Source of the DNA: Corallochytrium limacisporum
Taxonomy: Eukaryota; Opisthokonta
Length of the DNA stretch: 64,000 nt
Assembly (NCBI GenBank): GCA_002811645.1
Contig: PDIP01000028.1
Coordinates: 127,105 to 191,104, forward strand
Direction: 5' to 3'
The first letter of the stretch is position 1; each line of letters opens with the position of its first letter. Below, piece by piece: positions 1 to 10,011 of this stretch. The notes below the pieces were generated by a model. That model saw only the letters and a list, made by a program, of their open reading frames with translations. It was not told the origin of the DNA and did no database searches. Position numbers and translations under genes: made by a program.

Positions 1-3000
1 AAATGCTGTTCGAAAGGTAATTTGCAACACTATGATCTAATGATCATTCAGCCTTCGAGTACCAGACAGTCTATCACGCAGGCAGGGCGACTAAATGGGA
101 ATTGCACCAAGATTTACGACAGTCTACCATCTTCGCGGTTGTGCTACTTATCATACTCCAGCTTTCGTGCGCCAACCACCACTGTGCTCTGTCCGTGTAT
201 TGAATGGATGTCTCACACCACATCTTGTTTCGTGTGCTCTTGGGAATATGAAACACAGGTGCCAGTGGTCCTCCCTACTGCACACTCAATTGGTTCTCCG
301 TTTCGCTTCACGTACGAGAACTGGAATGGGACCCGCGCTGGAGAACAAGAAGGAAGGAGAACAAAATCTGCACACCCAGCCGACCATAAATCAACGGCGG
401 AAAATGGAGCGGGTGGGGAACGAGCCGTGCAAAATGGCGGGAGACGAGAACGCCAGGGGAAAGGGGAGGGGGGGGGGGGGGGGAAGAATTGCGATGAGCT
501 CTGCATACACTTTCAGTACTACCAGGATTGGGATGCGAGCCCACGCAGTGGGCGTTGGACGAATCGAAGTATTTTGCATCCAAGTAACAGCTTTAGATTT
601 GTACGGGCTATTCGTGCGTCATGATGGAGCCCGTAAGAAAAATCTTGGCCGTACGAAATGTACATGGAGAATAATGCAGATGCGTACTTCTTCCTTGCTG
701 CACACTAATTTGGATAGGAGCTGATACACACTGCTTGGAATTTGCTTTGTTTGAAAGTTGTTGGCTGGTACTCCAGCGTATCTGCCATTAGGAATCCGAC
801 GCCTGCCATCGGACATGACATAATGCCATCGTATATGATCGCAATTCAAGAGTCTCCATAAAGGTCCATCCCTAGCTGATTGCCATCAGAGCATCGTACT
901 GAATCAAGGGTAAGGTGTTGTTATCACACACGGATACGGCAAACTTGCTTTCTCTTTTGATGGTCCGTGTCATAGAACGTTATTATCGCGAAGGAGTAGC
1001 TCCGGTGCTCGTACACCGATATCCCATGTCCTGCCATGTCAGAACTCACCGTGAACCACACAACACAATGAGGTAGCGGGAGTCTCTGTGCGTGTTGTCT
1101 TTGCACAGGACAACATTCATCACAGGACACGACAAGATCACCAACAGGAACCTAACAAATATCAACATGTCTGTGCATATTGATCACGAACATCAGTTCC
1201 ACTGCTCACCGGCAAGCCAATTTCTCAGCTCTCGGGTGGGACCTGCATCTCTGATCTATGGCCACCTTTCCCCGCCCCTCAATCGATTCCGTATTTTGAC
1301 ACTTTGATCGCCCCCTCTTTCTCGGCCCGTCTCCGCTCTGGGCGATCGAATTATATTCACATAGCAAAAATAGTGGTATTCCTTAGATTAACGAGACCCC
1401 GGGGGAGCGAATAAGGCCAGGTGGACGAGGTTGCCAAGTGATTCCGCTCGCTCGACTCCGCTCGTGAGGGAGTTTGGGTGGTCCCCTACTGAGTTGTAGA
1501 GAAAGTGGCCACGCCAAAGGCCCCCTTCCCCGCACCAACAAGGAGGGAGAGGGAAGGAGGAAAATTCTGTCAACGGAGTCATAGAATTTATCTGCCCCCC
1601 CCCCCCCCCCGGGGGTCGGATATCCAACGGGGTGCTGGGAGTGGGCCTCACACTGCGGGCCGCCGAGCAAAATTGGGGTTTGCTGGTCCCCCCGGGGGAA
1701 GCTGGCATTTCAATTATATATCCGGAGTTTCTTTTAAATCAGCCTCACCTCCCTTGCCCCCTCCTGGTGATGCGTATATTTCAAAGAAGTAGGTATAAAC
1801 AATTCAGGTATTGACGAGAGGGTGGTCAGGAGTCTATTTCTATCCCCAACCCCCTCGGGGTCGGGGGTTTGAGGCGGGTCCGCTGCGGGCCTTAAAAAAA
1901 TTCGCCCTTCCAACACACACAGTTTCTGCTCGCCCCACACACAGCCCAACCCGTCACACATGCACGGCTCAGCTAAAAGAGGTAAGGCACCGCAGTAGCG
2001 GTGGAGCCCAGCACTTCGACACCCCTTCCCTGGTTCTTACTGTGCGGTTCCTCCATAGACAACATATCAATACGTTTCAGAGTCCGCCACTATATGTCAC
2101 ATGCGCTCCTTGCTTCCCGTGATCCTGATGTTGACGTTGAGAGATGGAGTCCGCAGGAGAACGCAGTACATTAAGTATGGAGAATTCCAAATCCTTTGCA
2201 CCAGGACTTCGACCGTCCTCCCATGTCTCCACACTTCAATGGAAATCCTCGGCAATAAAGGGTGACCTACGCACTGAAAAATGACATCGCCTATTTTGAA
2301 CCTGTGAGAGCGATTTCACCACATATTTACCATACACCCGACGGACCGCAAGATAGGAGGTTATTGAAAAGGGAGGTGTGTGCGGACCTGCCTATGTCTC
2401 TATTACCCGTCCTTTCAGTTTTGCACACAGCTCACAATTGCACCGGGTGAGTTGGCGGTTGTGCCCAACCGCATACTAAAACACCTGTGACTCAGAAACT
2501 CAAGAATCGTCGGGACAAGCATACCCGCAAAATGCAGCAGGCTGTGGTCTTCGCTTTCGAATTAAGTCCGTTGATTATGTATGTCTTTCCCCTACCATTT
2601 TCGGATTCATTCGCTGCGCTGCCTCCCTGCACGGGCGATCGTTTTACCCCAAGCATCGTGCGCTCTTGCACTGGATGATTAATTCTCGGTACCCTTAATC
2701 CACATATTTACTATAGAAACGAAGCGATAGATGTCGGGCATCAAGCTCTGACATTAAGGTCCTATCGAACTTCAGAACACCTGCCCTTTGAGCTGGCTGC
2801 GGTTGCGTTTCTGGAAAGCGGTGGTGCACGACCCCCGGGGCGCGGGGGGAAGGGAGAGTCGGGGCATTTTTTTTCTCTTTTAGTGCGTTCCATTCTCGCG
2901 TTTTGGAAGGGAGGGGTGTCAGCCAGCGCTTCAATCCCGGAAGCGGCCAGGCCTGCAAGCAGCAGCGGGGCAGCCCGCTTATCCCTGGCTTGCAGCTGTG

Positions 3001-3893
3001 AGTCTAAAAAATTATGCAGTACGTTCAGTTCTGAGAACTCCTATGGGGAAGTTGGGAGTACGTTTTAGACCTTGCGTTTTTCTGCCAGCCCAGCCCCGAC
3101 CAGGCGCGGCGTTCGCCCCCCCCCTCCCCCCCCACCTCTCCCGGGCACGAAGACCCACGCAGTTGCAGCCAACGCAACGACCTTGAAAAAAATTTGCGCG
3201 AACAATTGGATACGTGTTGTCCGGATCGAGCTCATTGTCACCGGCGAAATCAATACTTAATAAACGATCTGGTGGTGTACCTTGGGATGTGCCTGCAGGT
3301 ATGCAACCGGGCGAGAGGGACGTGCCTACCCTAGTGCCCCGGGGGGAATGGACGTGCATAATTTTTTTTGGTCCGCCCCCCAGCAGTCGTGCAATTTCAA
3401 GGCAGAAGAAAATGTACCGCAAACTGAGTCGTGGGAAGAGGAAGAACCCCCGGGCTGACCTAGAATGATCGCCAAAGACCAAGAAAACCCCCTATTGCGT
3501 TCCCCCCCCCCCAAACGACAATCAGTGATAGAGAACGGAAATCGATCGGAAGGGGAGAAGTTTTCCATAGTTCCAGTACTAAAATTGTTATGAGCTGGTT
3601 CCTCCTTTTGACGGCACAAGCCACCTGATTACGACAAAAATCACGAAATGGTCAGGACATGGCCGGTTTGTTTAGCACATCCCGTTGGGTTTGTCCATAG
3701 TTTCTGTGTTCGTACACGCATTTGCGCATTGTTTTCTGTGCGAAATAGTTTTGGGCTACTTGAAAACCTCTATAAATACAAGTAAATTGCAGCTGTTTTC
3801 GGCGCTCTAGAACATTTCTAATTCGTGCGATTTGCGGTGTGACAGGAGTGGTATTTAACCGTGTCCGAATAGATCATTATCAGATTCTACATT
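1..3893. other. Gene-free region with low-complexity tracts
   Basis: I recognise no gene in this 3.9 kb. Open frames here reach about 200 codons but are short, overlapping, rich in Arg/Pro/Ser and resemble no family. The DNA holds homopolymer tracts: a 16-base G-run at 468-483, a C-run joined to a G-run at 1595-1615, C-runs split by a T at 3116-3133, and an 11-base C-run at 3502-3512. The last few hundred bases before 3894 probably include the promoter and 5' leader of the cysteine dioxygenase gene, but I see no defined element. Confidence 0.6.
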
Positions 3894-4619
3894 ATGAGTA
3901 ACCAAGCATTAGAGAACACTGGCGTTTCTGTTACTGCCAACGGAAAGATGACCTGCGATCAGCATTGTCACGTGTCCACTGAGTGTACCTGCAAGCACTC
4001 TTCGGGTAAGCGCTACTGCCTCGGCGGTATGGGTCCCAACGTCTGCAAGGAGGCACCGGTGCCAAAGAACCTCGTGGAATTGCAGGATCTGCTCCGGGAG
4101 GCTCTGAGCAGTGAGAGGGGTGACATTGATTACATCTTGGCAGTTATGGCAAACTACGCGTCCAACGCGGACGACTGGAAGCAATATGCTTTCTACGCTC
4201 CTCACAGATACACTCGGAATCTGGTTGATGTCGGCAACGGTGCGTACAATCTCATGATCCTTTGTTGGAGTGAAGGTCAGGCTAGCAGCGTACACGACCA
4301 TGCTGATAGCCATTGCTTCATGAAGCTGCTTGAGGGTGAACTGATTGAGGAACTGTACGAAATGCCCGAGGACCATGATGGTCGGGACGAGAGTCTTACC
4401 CTGCGTTCCAGAACTACTCTGGAGAAGAATGCTGTAGCTTACATTGACGACAAGATCGGTCTGCACCGTATGGTCAATGCAAGCCACACCCGGAGAGCTG
4501 CATCCCTGCATCTTTACTGCCCTCCTTATGACAAATGCAAAGCCTTTGATGTCAACACTGGCCACGCCAAGCGCTGCGGCAACATCGTCTTCTACTCACA
4601 AATGGGCGAGAAGATTTAG
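3894..4619 (+). CDS. CDO1: Cysteine dioxygenase type I with Cys/His-rich N-terminal extension
   Basis: This 241-residue protein should oxidise L-cysteine to cysteine sulfinate with O2 on a mononuclear non-haem iron, the first step of cysteine catabolism and taurine synthesis, in the cytosol. The iron-binding motif HDHADSHC is at residues 134-141, giving His134 and His136; the third ligand is His191 in GLHR. Cys141 and Tyr208 (in HLYCPPY) match the pair that forms the thioether cofactor in the mammalian enzyme. The catalytic cupin starts at about residue 55. Before it lies an extension with a dense Cys/His cluster (CDQHCH, CTCKH, then another Cys by residue 43) that I do not know from other members of the family. 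The ATG at 3894 is the first in frame. C1D follows on the same strand after 568 bases. Confidence 0.95.
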   Translation: MSNQALENTGVSVTANGKMTCDQHCHVSTECTCKHSSGKRYCLGGMGPNVCKEAPVPKNLVELQDLLREALSSERGDIDYILAVMANYASNADDWKQYAFYAPHRYTRNLVDVGNGAYNLMILCWSEGQASSVHDHADSHCFMKLLEGELIEELYEMPEDHDGRDESLTLRSRTTLEKNAVAYIDDKIGLHRMVNASHTRRAASLHLYCPPYDKCKAFDVNTGHAKRCGNIVFYSQMGEKI

Positions 4620-5187
4620 GTGCCACCCAACAAACAACAGACATCATGGAGCATCATCCATCCCAACACAGATCTGACTTTTAGCATACTACTTTAAGAT
4701 TCGCATCACTGACATGCAAGTCTATCAATATTAAAAATATTCTGAATCCGAAATCTCATCAATAAGGCCATCGTGTATCCACGCCCACAAAACTCACCCC
4801 CCAATCCCAATTTTCACATACGGTCTCTCGAATTTCCCCAACCCCGTTTTCCGGTTGCCGGTTGGTACCGCCCCATTCAAGAGGTACATTCAATATTGTT
4901 CCCTACTCTGTCAGTGTCTTTCTACCGGCCATGCAGTAACCGCCCCAATGGACCCACCCATGAGGAGGTACCACTGGCACTGAGTTCAATTGGGCTGTTG
5001 CAACACAGGTATTCAATCTCTCAAGGCAGACAAGAAGCTTATGGGATTCGCGACATATCAAATTCGGGACGCTGTTTAGTTGTATGGCTATTTGTGCTGA
5101 CTTTCTGCGACCGATCCGACCAGACAGACATATCGCCAACCCCCCTTGGCGCATCGCCTTTGTGCACACAATACAGACAGCTTCAAG
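4620..5187. other. Spacer between CDO1 and C1D (same strand)
   Basis: This spacer must contain the 3' end of the cysteine dioxygenase transcript and the C1D promoter. An AT-rich stretch lies near 4727-4745. I see no gene or defined element. Confidence 0.5.
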
Positions 5188-5700
5188 ATGGCTGCAGAAG
5201 AACCGGAAGATTTTCCTAAGGAGCTCAAAAGCATTTTGGCTAGTTTTGATGATGCCCTGAAGGAAGCGGAAAGTAAGATCAAAGTGATTGTGGAGAATGA
5301 AACGCAACAGACACGGCAGAAGCTCTCTCCCATCGAGCAGTGTCAACTAGAACTGTCATCAGCGTACGCAATGAATGCATTGTACTATGTATATCTGCGT
5401 ACGCAGGGTATTGATCCTGCAGAGCATCCTTTGATGGCGGAAATAGACCGGGTGAAGACCTACATGGAAAAGCTGGAGGAAGCACGAAAAGAAGCCGAGG
5501 AGAAGGGTATTGAGGTGCCTCCACCACTGGTCTCGGCTGCCACAACTAGGCGGATGATGGAGCGCGTGCTCAAGGATACGGGTATGACCGAACCAAAAGA
5601 TGACAAGGAGCAGACTGACAGAAAAGATAGCAGCAAGAAGCACGCCGCCCCCGATGGCGATGGGTCGAAAGGCTCCAGGAAGAAGCGGAAGAAGAAGTAA
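5188..5700 (+). CDS. C1D: C1D / Rrp47 (Lrp1) family nuclear exosome cofactor
   Basis: This 170-residue protein matches the C1D/Rrp47/Lrp1 family, which binds Rrp6/EXOSC10 and helps the nuclear exosome process rRNA, snRNA and snoRNA. The Sas10/C1D helical domain spans about residues 8-95, with the family pattern of a P-E-H/D-x-L opening helix, the LSPIEQCQLEL segment and a YVYLRTQGIDPAEHPL-type motif before the last helix. The C-terminal 40 residues are Lys-rich and end in KKRKKK, a likely nuclear and RNA-binding tail. The frame is open upstream to 5146 but only from a TTG, so I chose the ATG at 5188. The gene converges on the pterin dehydratase gene, with 138 bases between stop codons. Confidence 0.92.
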   Translation: MAAEEPEDFPKELKSILASFDDALKEAESKIKVIVENETQQTRQKLSPIEQCQLELSSAYAMNALYYVYLRTQGIDPAEHPLMAEIDRVKTYMEKLEEARKEAEEKGIEVPPPLVSAATTRRMMERVLKDTGMTEPKDDKEQTDRKDSSKKHAAPDGDGSKGSRKKRKKK

Positions 5701-5773
5701 CAGATACCCAACTGTATCATAAAGTCTCTTCGTAGTATCATAAGCATTAGATGCAAGTGTAAATACAAATGTT

Positions 5774-5779
5774 AATAAA
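5774..5779 (+). promoter_or_regulatory. Possible polyadenylation hexamer for C1D
   Basis: AATAAA lies 74 bases after the C1D stop, inside the short convergent spacer, which is a plausible position for a cleavage/polyadenylation signal. One hexamer in AT-rich DNA is weak evidence. Confidence 0.35.
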
Positions 5780-5838
5780 CCAAGGCTCTATTGGTTCGCT
5801 AGTACATACTAGACTTAAGCTATCGATACTAGTACAGT

Positions 5839-6231
5839 TTACTCGGCGATGGTATCAATGAACTGGGCTAGCTTGATGTCGCGCTCAGACAAACCACCGC
5901 AGTCGTGAGTGGCCAAGGTGATCTGGACCTTGTTGTAAACATTGAACCATTCGGGATGATGGTCCATCTTTTCAGCCTGCAGAGCAACCCGGCTCATGAA
6001 TCCCCAGGCCTGAATGAAATTCTGGAAGACAACCTCGCGGTAGATGGCATCACGGCCTTCAACCATAGTCCACTTGGGGATCTTGGCCAGCTCCTGGGAG
6101 CGAATGCTGTCCTCAAGCTTCTGCACCATCCTGCTGCTATAGTATCTTAAAGTAAGGGGCACTTTCAAAGTATGAACAGGGCTGGCCTCGCTTGCAAGTC
6201 TGACAGTCGTCAACAGGATACTCATTAGCAT
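5839..6231 (-). CDS. PCBD: Pterin-4a-carbinolamine dehydratase (PCD/DCoH), probable mitochondrial presequence
   Basis: The 130-residue product dehydrates 4a-hydroxytetrahydropterin, recycling the cofactor of aromatic amino-acid hydroxylases. The signature HHPEW lies at about residues 91-95 and is followed by a segment ending [10 protein letters not shown], as in the alpha/beta family fold. The first 34 residues are Ser/Leu/Arg-rich with no acidic cluster and end RYYSSR, which looks like a mitochondrial presequence. The catalytic domain starts right after a second in-frame ATG (MVQKLED, around 6129), so leaky initiation could yield a cytosolic form. The ATG at 6231 is the first in frame. The gene converges with C1D. 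Confidence 0.93.
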   Translation of the reverse strand: MLMSILLTTVRLASEASPVHTLKVPLTLRYYSSRMVQKLEDSIRSQELAKIPKWTMVEGRDAIYREVVFQNFIQAWGFMSRVALQAEKMDHHPEWFNVYNKVQITLATHDCGGLSERDIKLAQFIDTIAE

Positions 6232-7694
6232 CGTGTTGGCTCTTTTGCCACATTGATCTGCACAACTGGCAATTCCTTACGCTTTGTATAGGTACTTGAA
6301 CATACAACTTCACAAGGAGAATGACCTACTCGTGCGCATAACAAACGGATTGAAAAATGTTTCAATTCATGGATCCGTGGGTTTGCTGCGGCGTATCTCC
6401 GTGTCTGCAGTGGATCATGGCAAAGCATCTTCGAGTAGGGACTACACCTCATAACCCCCCCCCTCTCATTCCATCAGTTCTGGGCCGTGGGACAATGAAA
6501 CAGCATACATTCACTATAGCCATAACCGAGAGCGGTCTTCACCTAAATATATTATCTGAATCAATGACTATGTAAACCGTTACTGCAGTCTGCAGAAGTG
6601 CGCAACTTTGGACGGACCGAACATTGAATCACCCCCTCCTCATGATTCTCCTTCTCTTTCCCGAGTACCACAAAGAAAGTTTTGGGAAATTGCGGAGGAA
6701 GTATATTTCCTAAAAAATAACGTCCCGTTCAAAGAAACTACTGCCGCCCTGCTACCGGTTAGGAATGAAGCAAAAAATTGACTTCGCGAGCCGTGGGTTG
6801 GGGGGGGGGTTCCGGGGTTGGAGGGGATCACAAAATGGAGCACGAAGCCCCAACCCCTTCCCCCAACACCACCAGTGCAACTGCCGGGAGCCCACGAAGC
6901 AAGGGAGGACACCCTGTCCGGGGCGCAGTAACAAAAGGGTCGGAGACAGGGGGTGAGAGACACAGCCAGCCCTCTGGCGTATGCGTGTGTGTGTGTGTGC
7001 ACAAAGGGACAATGAATTCAACACACCCTTGCGTGACACCAAGGGGAAGAAAACAAAGAAATGAAAGCCGTTCGTAAAGTCTGTTCAGTATTAACGGTTC
7101 ACTGCAAATCTTTCGGTCGCCAAAACAAGCAACTCGGGAGGGGCCCGAGGAGGGGAAACCGAACGGGAACGAATGGACTGGTCCAAGTGTCTACCTGCGA
7201 GGAAAAACACCCAGGCTCGATACACACACTGCAAACCCAGTCACATTAATTGCACGACCACAGCCTTTCATCTCTCCCTCTGCTTCGGTCTACCCATACT
7301 TGGCCTGGAAGAGATCCATAGGAAAGGAAGTATCTCGCCGGGGTTACTTCATCTCTGGGGCATCTCGGTGGAATGGCTGTGGTGGTGACGCGGTGAATTT
7401 TTTGGGTCCTGGTTGACCTGCCTGCTAGGTCATTGTGTGAATACCTGCTTTCTATGATGCACAATTCTTTAGCAATGTCTACTCACGCTTCTTTGCGACT
7501 GGATTGTAGAGAAGGGATGCTTTGACTTGACCAGCTGTTTGCGTACTTGAACCTAATGGCTTGGATGCGTGTCTAAGATAGTCCTGTTGTCGCTGCACAT
7601 ATGATCCTGGATTGAAAGGATGTATTACAGAACTTCACCAGAGAAAATGACCTAACGGAACACGCAATACCACGAACACCCGTAGAGCACAAAC
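6232..7694. other. Divergent spacer between PCBD and the tyrosine phosphatase gene
   Basis: This 1.46 kb spacer should hold the promoters of both flanking, divergently transcribed genes. It contains a 9-base C-run (6455-6463), a 10-base G-run (6800-6809) and a (GT)7 microsatellite (6985-6998). I see no gene. Confidence 0.5.
6985..6998. repeat. (GT)7 microsatellite
   Basis: Seven uninterrupted GT units lie in the divergent spacer upstream of the tyrosine phosphatase gene. Confidence 0.9.
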
Positions 7695-9338
7695 ATGAGC
7701 ACAACACCGGAAGTGTTCCGTAAATTCCTGAACCTAGGAGGAAAAGAAGGACAAGTGGGCAATAGAGGCGGTATGGGCAACAATTCAAGTTGGAGTACAA
7801 ACAATAGCCTACCCTCACGATCCTTTGGATCTCGCAGTCCATCTCCGAACTGGAGGACTACTCAGGTCAGCCCTATCTCGGACTTCTTTCGGCCAGAGAT
7901 CCGGGATTCTGTGCCACAGAGCGGAAGCGCATACGAACATATTTTGCAGCAATGGGACTACATGAGTCGGAATGGCTTGGAGAGCTGGAGGAGACAATAC
8001 GATAGCATTGAGGATGGACTGTGGATAGACGGCTATCCTTCTATGTCTATCGCTATGCAGAATCCCAATGCGAACCGTTACATTGATATTTTGCCGTTCA
8101 ACAGTACTCGAGTCACTCTGAAAGAGCCTGTGGCAGAGACCGGTTCGCAGTATCCACCAACGGATTATATCAACGCAAACAGTGTAGTAGTGAAGTTTGG
8201 CAATCGTACATATCACTACCTTGTCACACAGGGACCAATGGCAAGCACGGTGAATGCATTCTGGCAAATGGCTTGGGAGCAAGGCTCACTTTCTATTGTC
8301 ATGATTACTCGAGTCCAGGAGAGGGATCGTTTGAAATGCGAGGCTTACTGGCCTGCTGAACTCGGAGAAACAATGCATGCAGGAAATATTTCAATCAAGA
8401 TGAACAAGAAAGTAGACAAGGGAGACTGGATTGAGCGTGAGTTTCTAATGCAGAACACCAACGAGAAATCGGGGAACACCTCACCGAGGACTGTTGTCCA
8501 GTATCAGTATGTCGCATGGCCCGATCACGGTGTGCCAGAAACAACCGGTGCCGCGGAGAAATTCGTTTCCCGAGTTCGGGCGGTACATGACAGCCGCAGC
8601 AAGGCTGTTGTTAGCCCTATGGTTGTGCACTGTAGTGCGGGTGTGGGTCGTTCAGGATGCTTCTGTGCGCTGGACGTCAATTTGGACTACTTGCGACTCA
8701 CGGGTGGCAGGGATCCGTTCCCCTTGTCTGTTGCTGACCTTCTGCGTCACTTCCGCAAGCAGCGGACAACCCTGATCCAGACTGTAGACCAATTTATCTT
8801 TACCCATGCAACAATTGCGTGTGCCGCAAGAAAATACGTAGATAGTGGAAAGGCTAAAGTTAAGCATGCGCAGCTTTTGGATCGAACGCGTATCATTCAA
8901 TATGTGTCCAACCCAGGATCTCATGCTGCATTGACGGACGGCAACAAGAACAAGGGAGACAGTCACATGCTGATTATGAATCCCAGTGTCTTATCGCTCG
9001 TCCAGGTCGGGGACAAGCAGGCGAGTTTTCGTGAATCCTTTGAAATGTGCATCGCAGGAACTGAATATCCGAGTGAACGGATCATTTCAATGTCCCTTAA
9101 GGATAGAAAGCGGATGTCGACAGCTGTCCAAAAGCTTCGCTTCACCATCGCTTCACTCCTCGCCATTCCCATTGCGATTATATCGATCGTCACGGTACTC
9201 CTCGCACCTACACAGGGCCGTGCGATTCTTCAGGATGGTAGCCGGGCGCTGAAGATGATCGTTCTCCAAGCAAAGAGCTACATTACCGGGGTATTGTTTC
9301 CTCAAGACGGCGGAATACCAGTTGACACCCATGAATGA
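7695..9338 (+). CDS. Classical protein tyrosine phosphatase with C-terminal membrane segment
   Basis: This 547-residue protein is a class I Cys-based tyrosine phosphatase. The catalytic domain spans about residues 85-400. It shows the NRYIDILPF segment (KNRY loop), DYINANSV, the WPD loop with Trp275-Pro276-Asp277, the P-loop HCSAGVGRSG with catalytic Cys313, and the Gln loop QTVDQF. A Gly/Ser/Asn-rich stretch precedes it. Near residues 483-503 a hydrophobic segment (LLAIPIAIISIVTVLLA) fits a single transmembrane helix, followed by about 45 residues. The active site would then face the cytosol from a membrane anchored near the C-terminus, as in PTP1B-type enzymes on the ER, but with a longer lumenal tail. 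Subfamily and substrate cannot be told. The ATG at 7695 is the first in frame. Confidence 0.93.
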   Translation: MSTTPEVFRKFLNLGGKEGQVGNRGGMGNNSSWSTNNSLPSRSFGSRSPSPNWRTTQVSPISDFFRPEIRDSVPQSGSAYEHILQQWDYMSRNGLESWRRQYDSIEDGLWIDGYPSMSIAMQNPNANRYIDILPFNSTRVTLKEPVAETGSQYPPTDYINANSVVVKFGNRTYHYLVTQGPMASTVNAFWQMAWEQGSLSIVMITRVQERDRLKCEAYWPAELGETMHAGNISIKMNKKVDKGDWIEREFLMQNTNEKSGNTSPRTVVQYQYVAWPDHGVPETTGAAEKFVSRVRAVHDSRSKAVVSPMVVHCSAGVGRSGCFCALDVNLDYLRLTGGRDPFPLSVADLLRHFRKQRTTLIQTVDQFIFTHATIACAARKYVDSGKAKVKHAQLLDRTRIIQYVSNPGSHAALTDGNKNKGDSHMLIMNPSVLSLVQVGDKQASFRESFEMCIAGTEYPSERIISMSLKDRKRMSTAVQKLRFTIASLLAIPIAIISIVTVLLAPTQGRAILQDGSRALKMIVLQAKSYITGVLFPQDGGIPVDTHE

Positions 9339-10011
9339 CATATCATCTACTCTGTACTTTCTTTGTGATCCATAGAATACATTTCATCATCGTTGTAATT
9401 CACCCAGTATCTATGTGTCCATGGTTCCTTCCACGGGCAGCTTGGCAGCACACTGTGATATTGCAACTCCTTTTACCGAAGACAGCTGGTGACCCAGCCC
9501 TTTGTCGACGCGTACACTTCCTAGGCTTTGGCGGACCCTCCTAAAAATAGTGCTGTCACCCACCGGTACCCTCAGTACTGCGCACTGGGGTTTGCTGGGA
9601 TAGGCCAACACCGCTCCGGGTCGCGGTTTTCGATTAGCCGATCCGGTTTCGGTGCTGGGCGTATGGATTGTACCTTCACAGGGAAAGGTTAAGCAACTCT
9701 CCCTCTCATCAGTGCCCCCCCCCCCGGGCACTTTTCTTCTTTCATTTCCGTAGTGAGAGTACCGAATTTCCTTGGGTGGGTTCAGAGCGTAGGGACTCCC
9801 TTGCCTACAGAAGGTAAATCACGCCCGGGGAGGAGGGAGACTACGCAAGCGGTGGAGACGACAGGTACAGCCGACGATGGGAAGGTGGGACCTCTAACGA
9901 ATACATCAGCATCTTCCGAACCGAGTAAGGTACTTGAGACGATACCTACCATTGGAAGAAAAAGAGGAGGAATTGATACCTAACGCTTATCTCCGGAATA
10001 ATCTCTACCAA
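9339..10011. other. Spacer between phosphatase and GST-fold genes (same strand)
   Basis: This 673-base spacer holds a C11-G3 tract at 9715-9728. No gene is recognisable. The frame of the next gene is open further upstream but without an ATG. Confidence 0.5.

Noticed and set aside
22-724. Two overlapping open frames of about 200 codons on the plus strand
   Set aside because: They overlap in different frames, run through a 16-base G-run, and show no motif or family resemblance.
3909-4565. 218-codon minus-strand frame inside the cysteine dioxygenase gene
   Set aside because: It is antisense to a clearly conserved gene and its protein resembles nothing; a codon-bias shadow.
9934-10011. Upstream extension of the GST-fold protein, and similar TTG/GTG-started extensions of C1D, ceramide synthase, dUTPase, TXNL1, VMA22 and the unknown gene at 37502
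   Set aside because: These extensions begin at non-ATG codons, which are rare starts in eukaryotes; an in-frame ATG lies just before the conserved region in each case.
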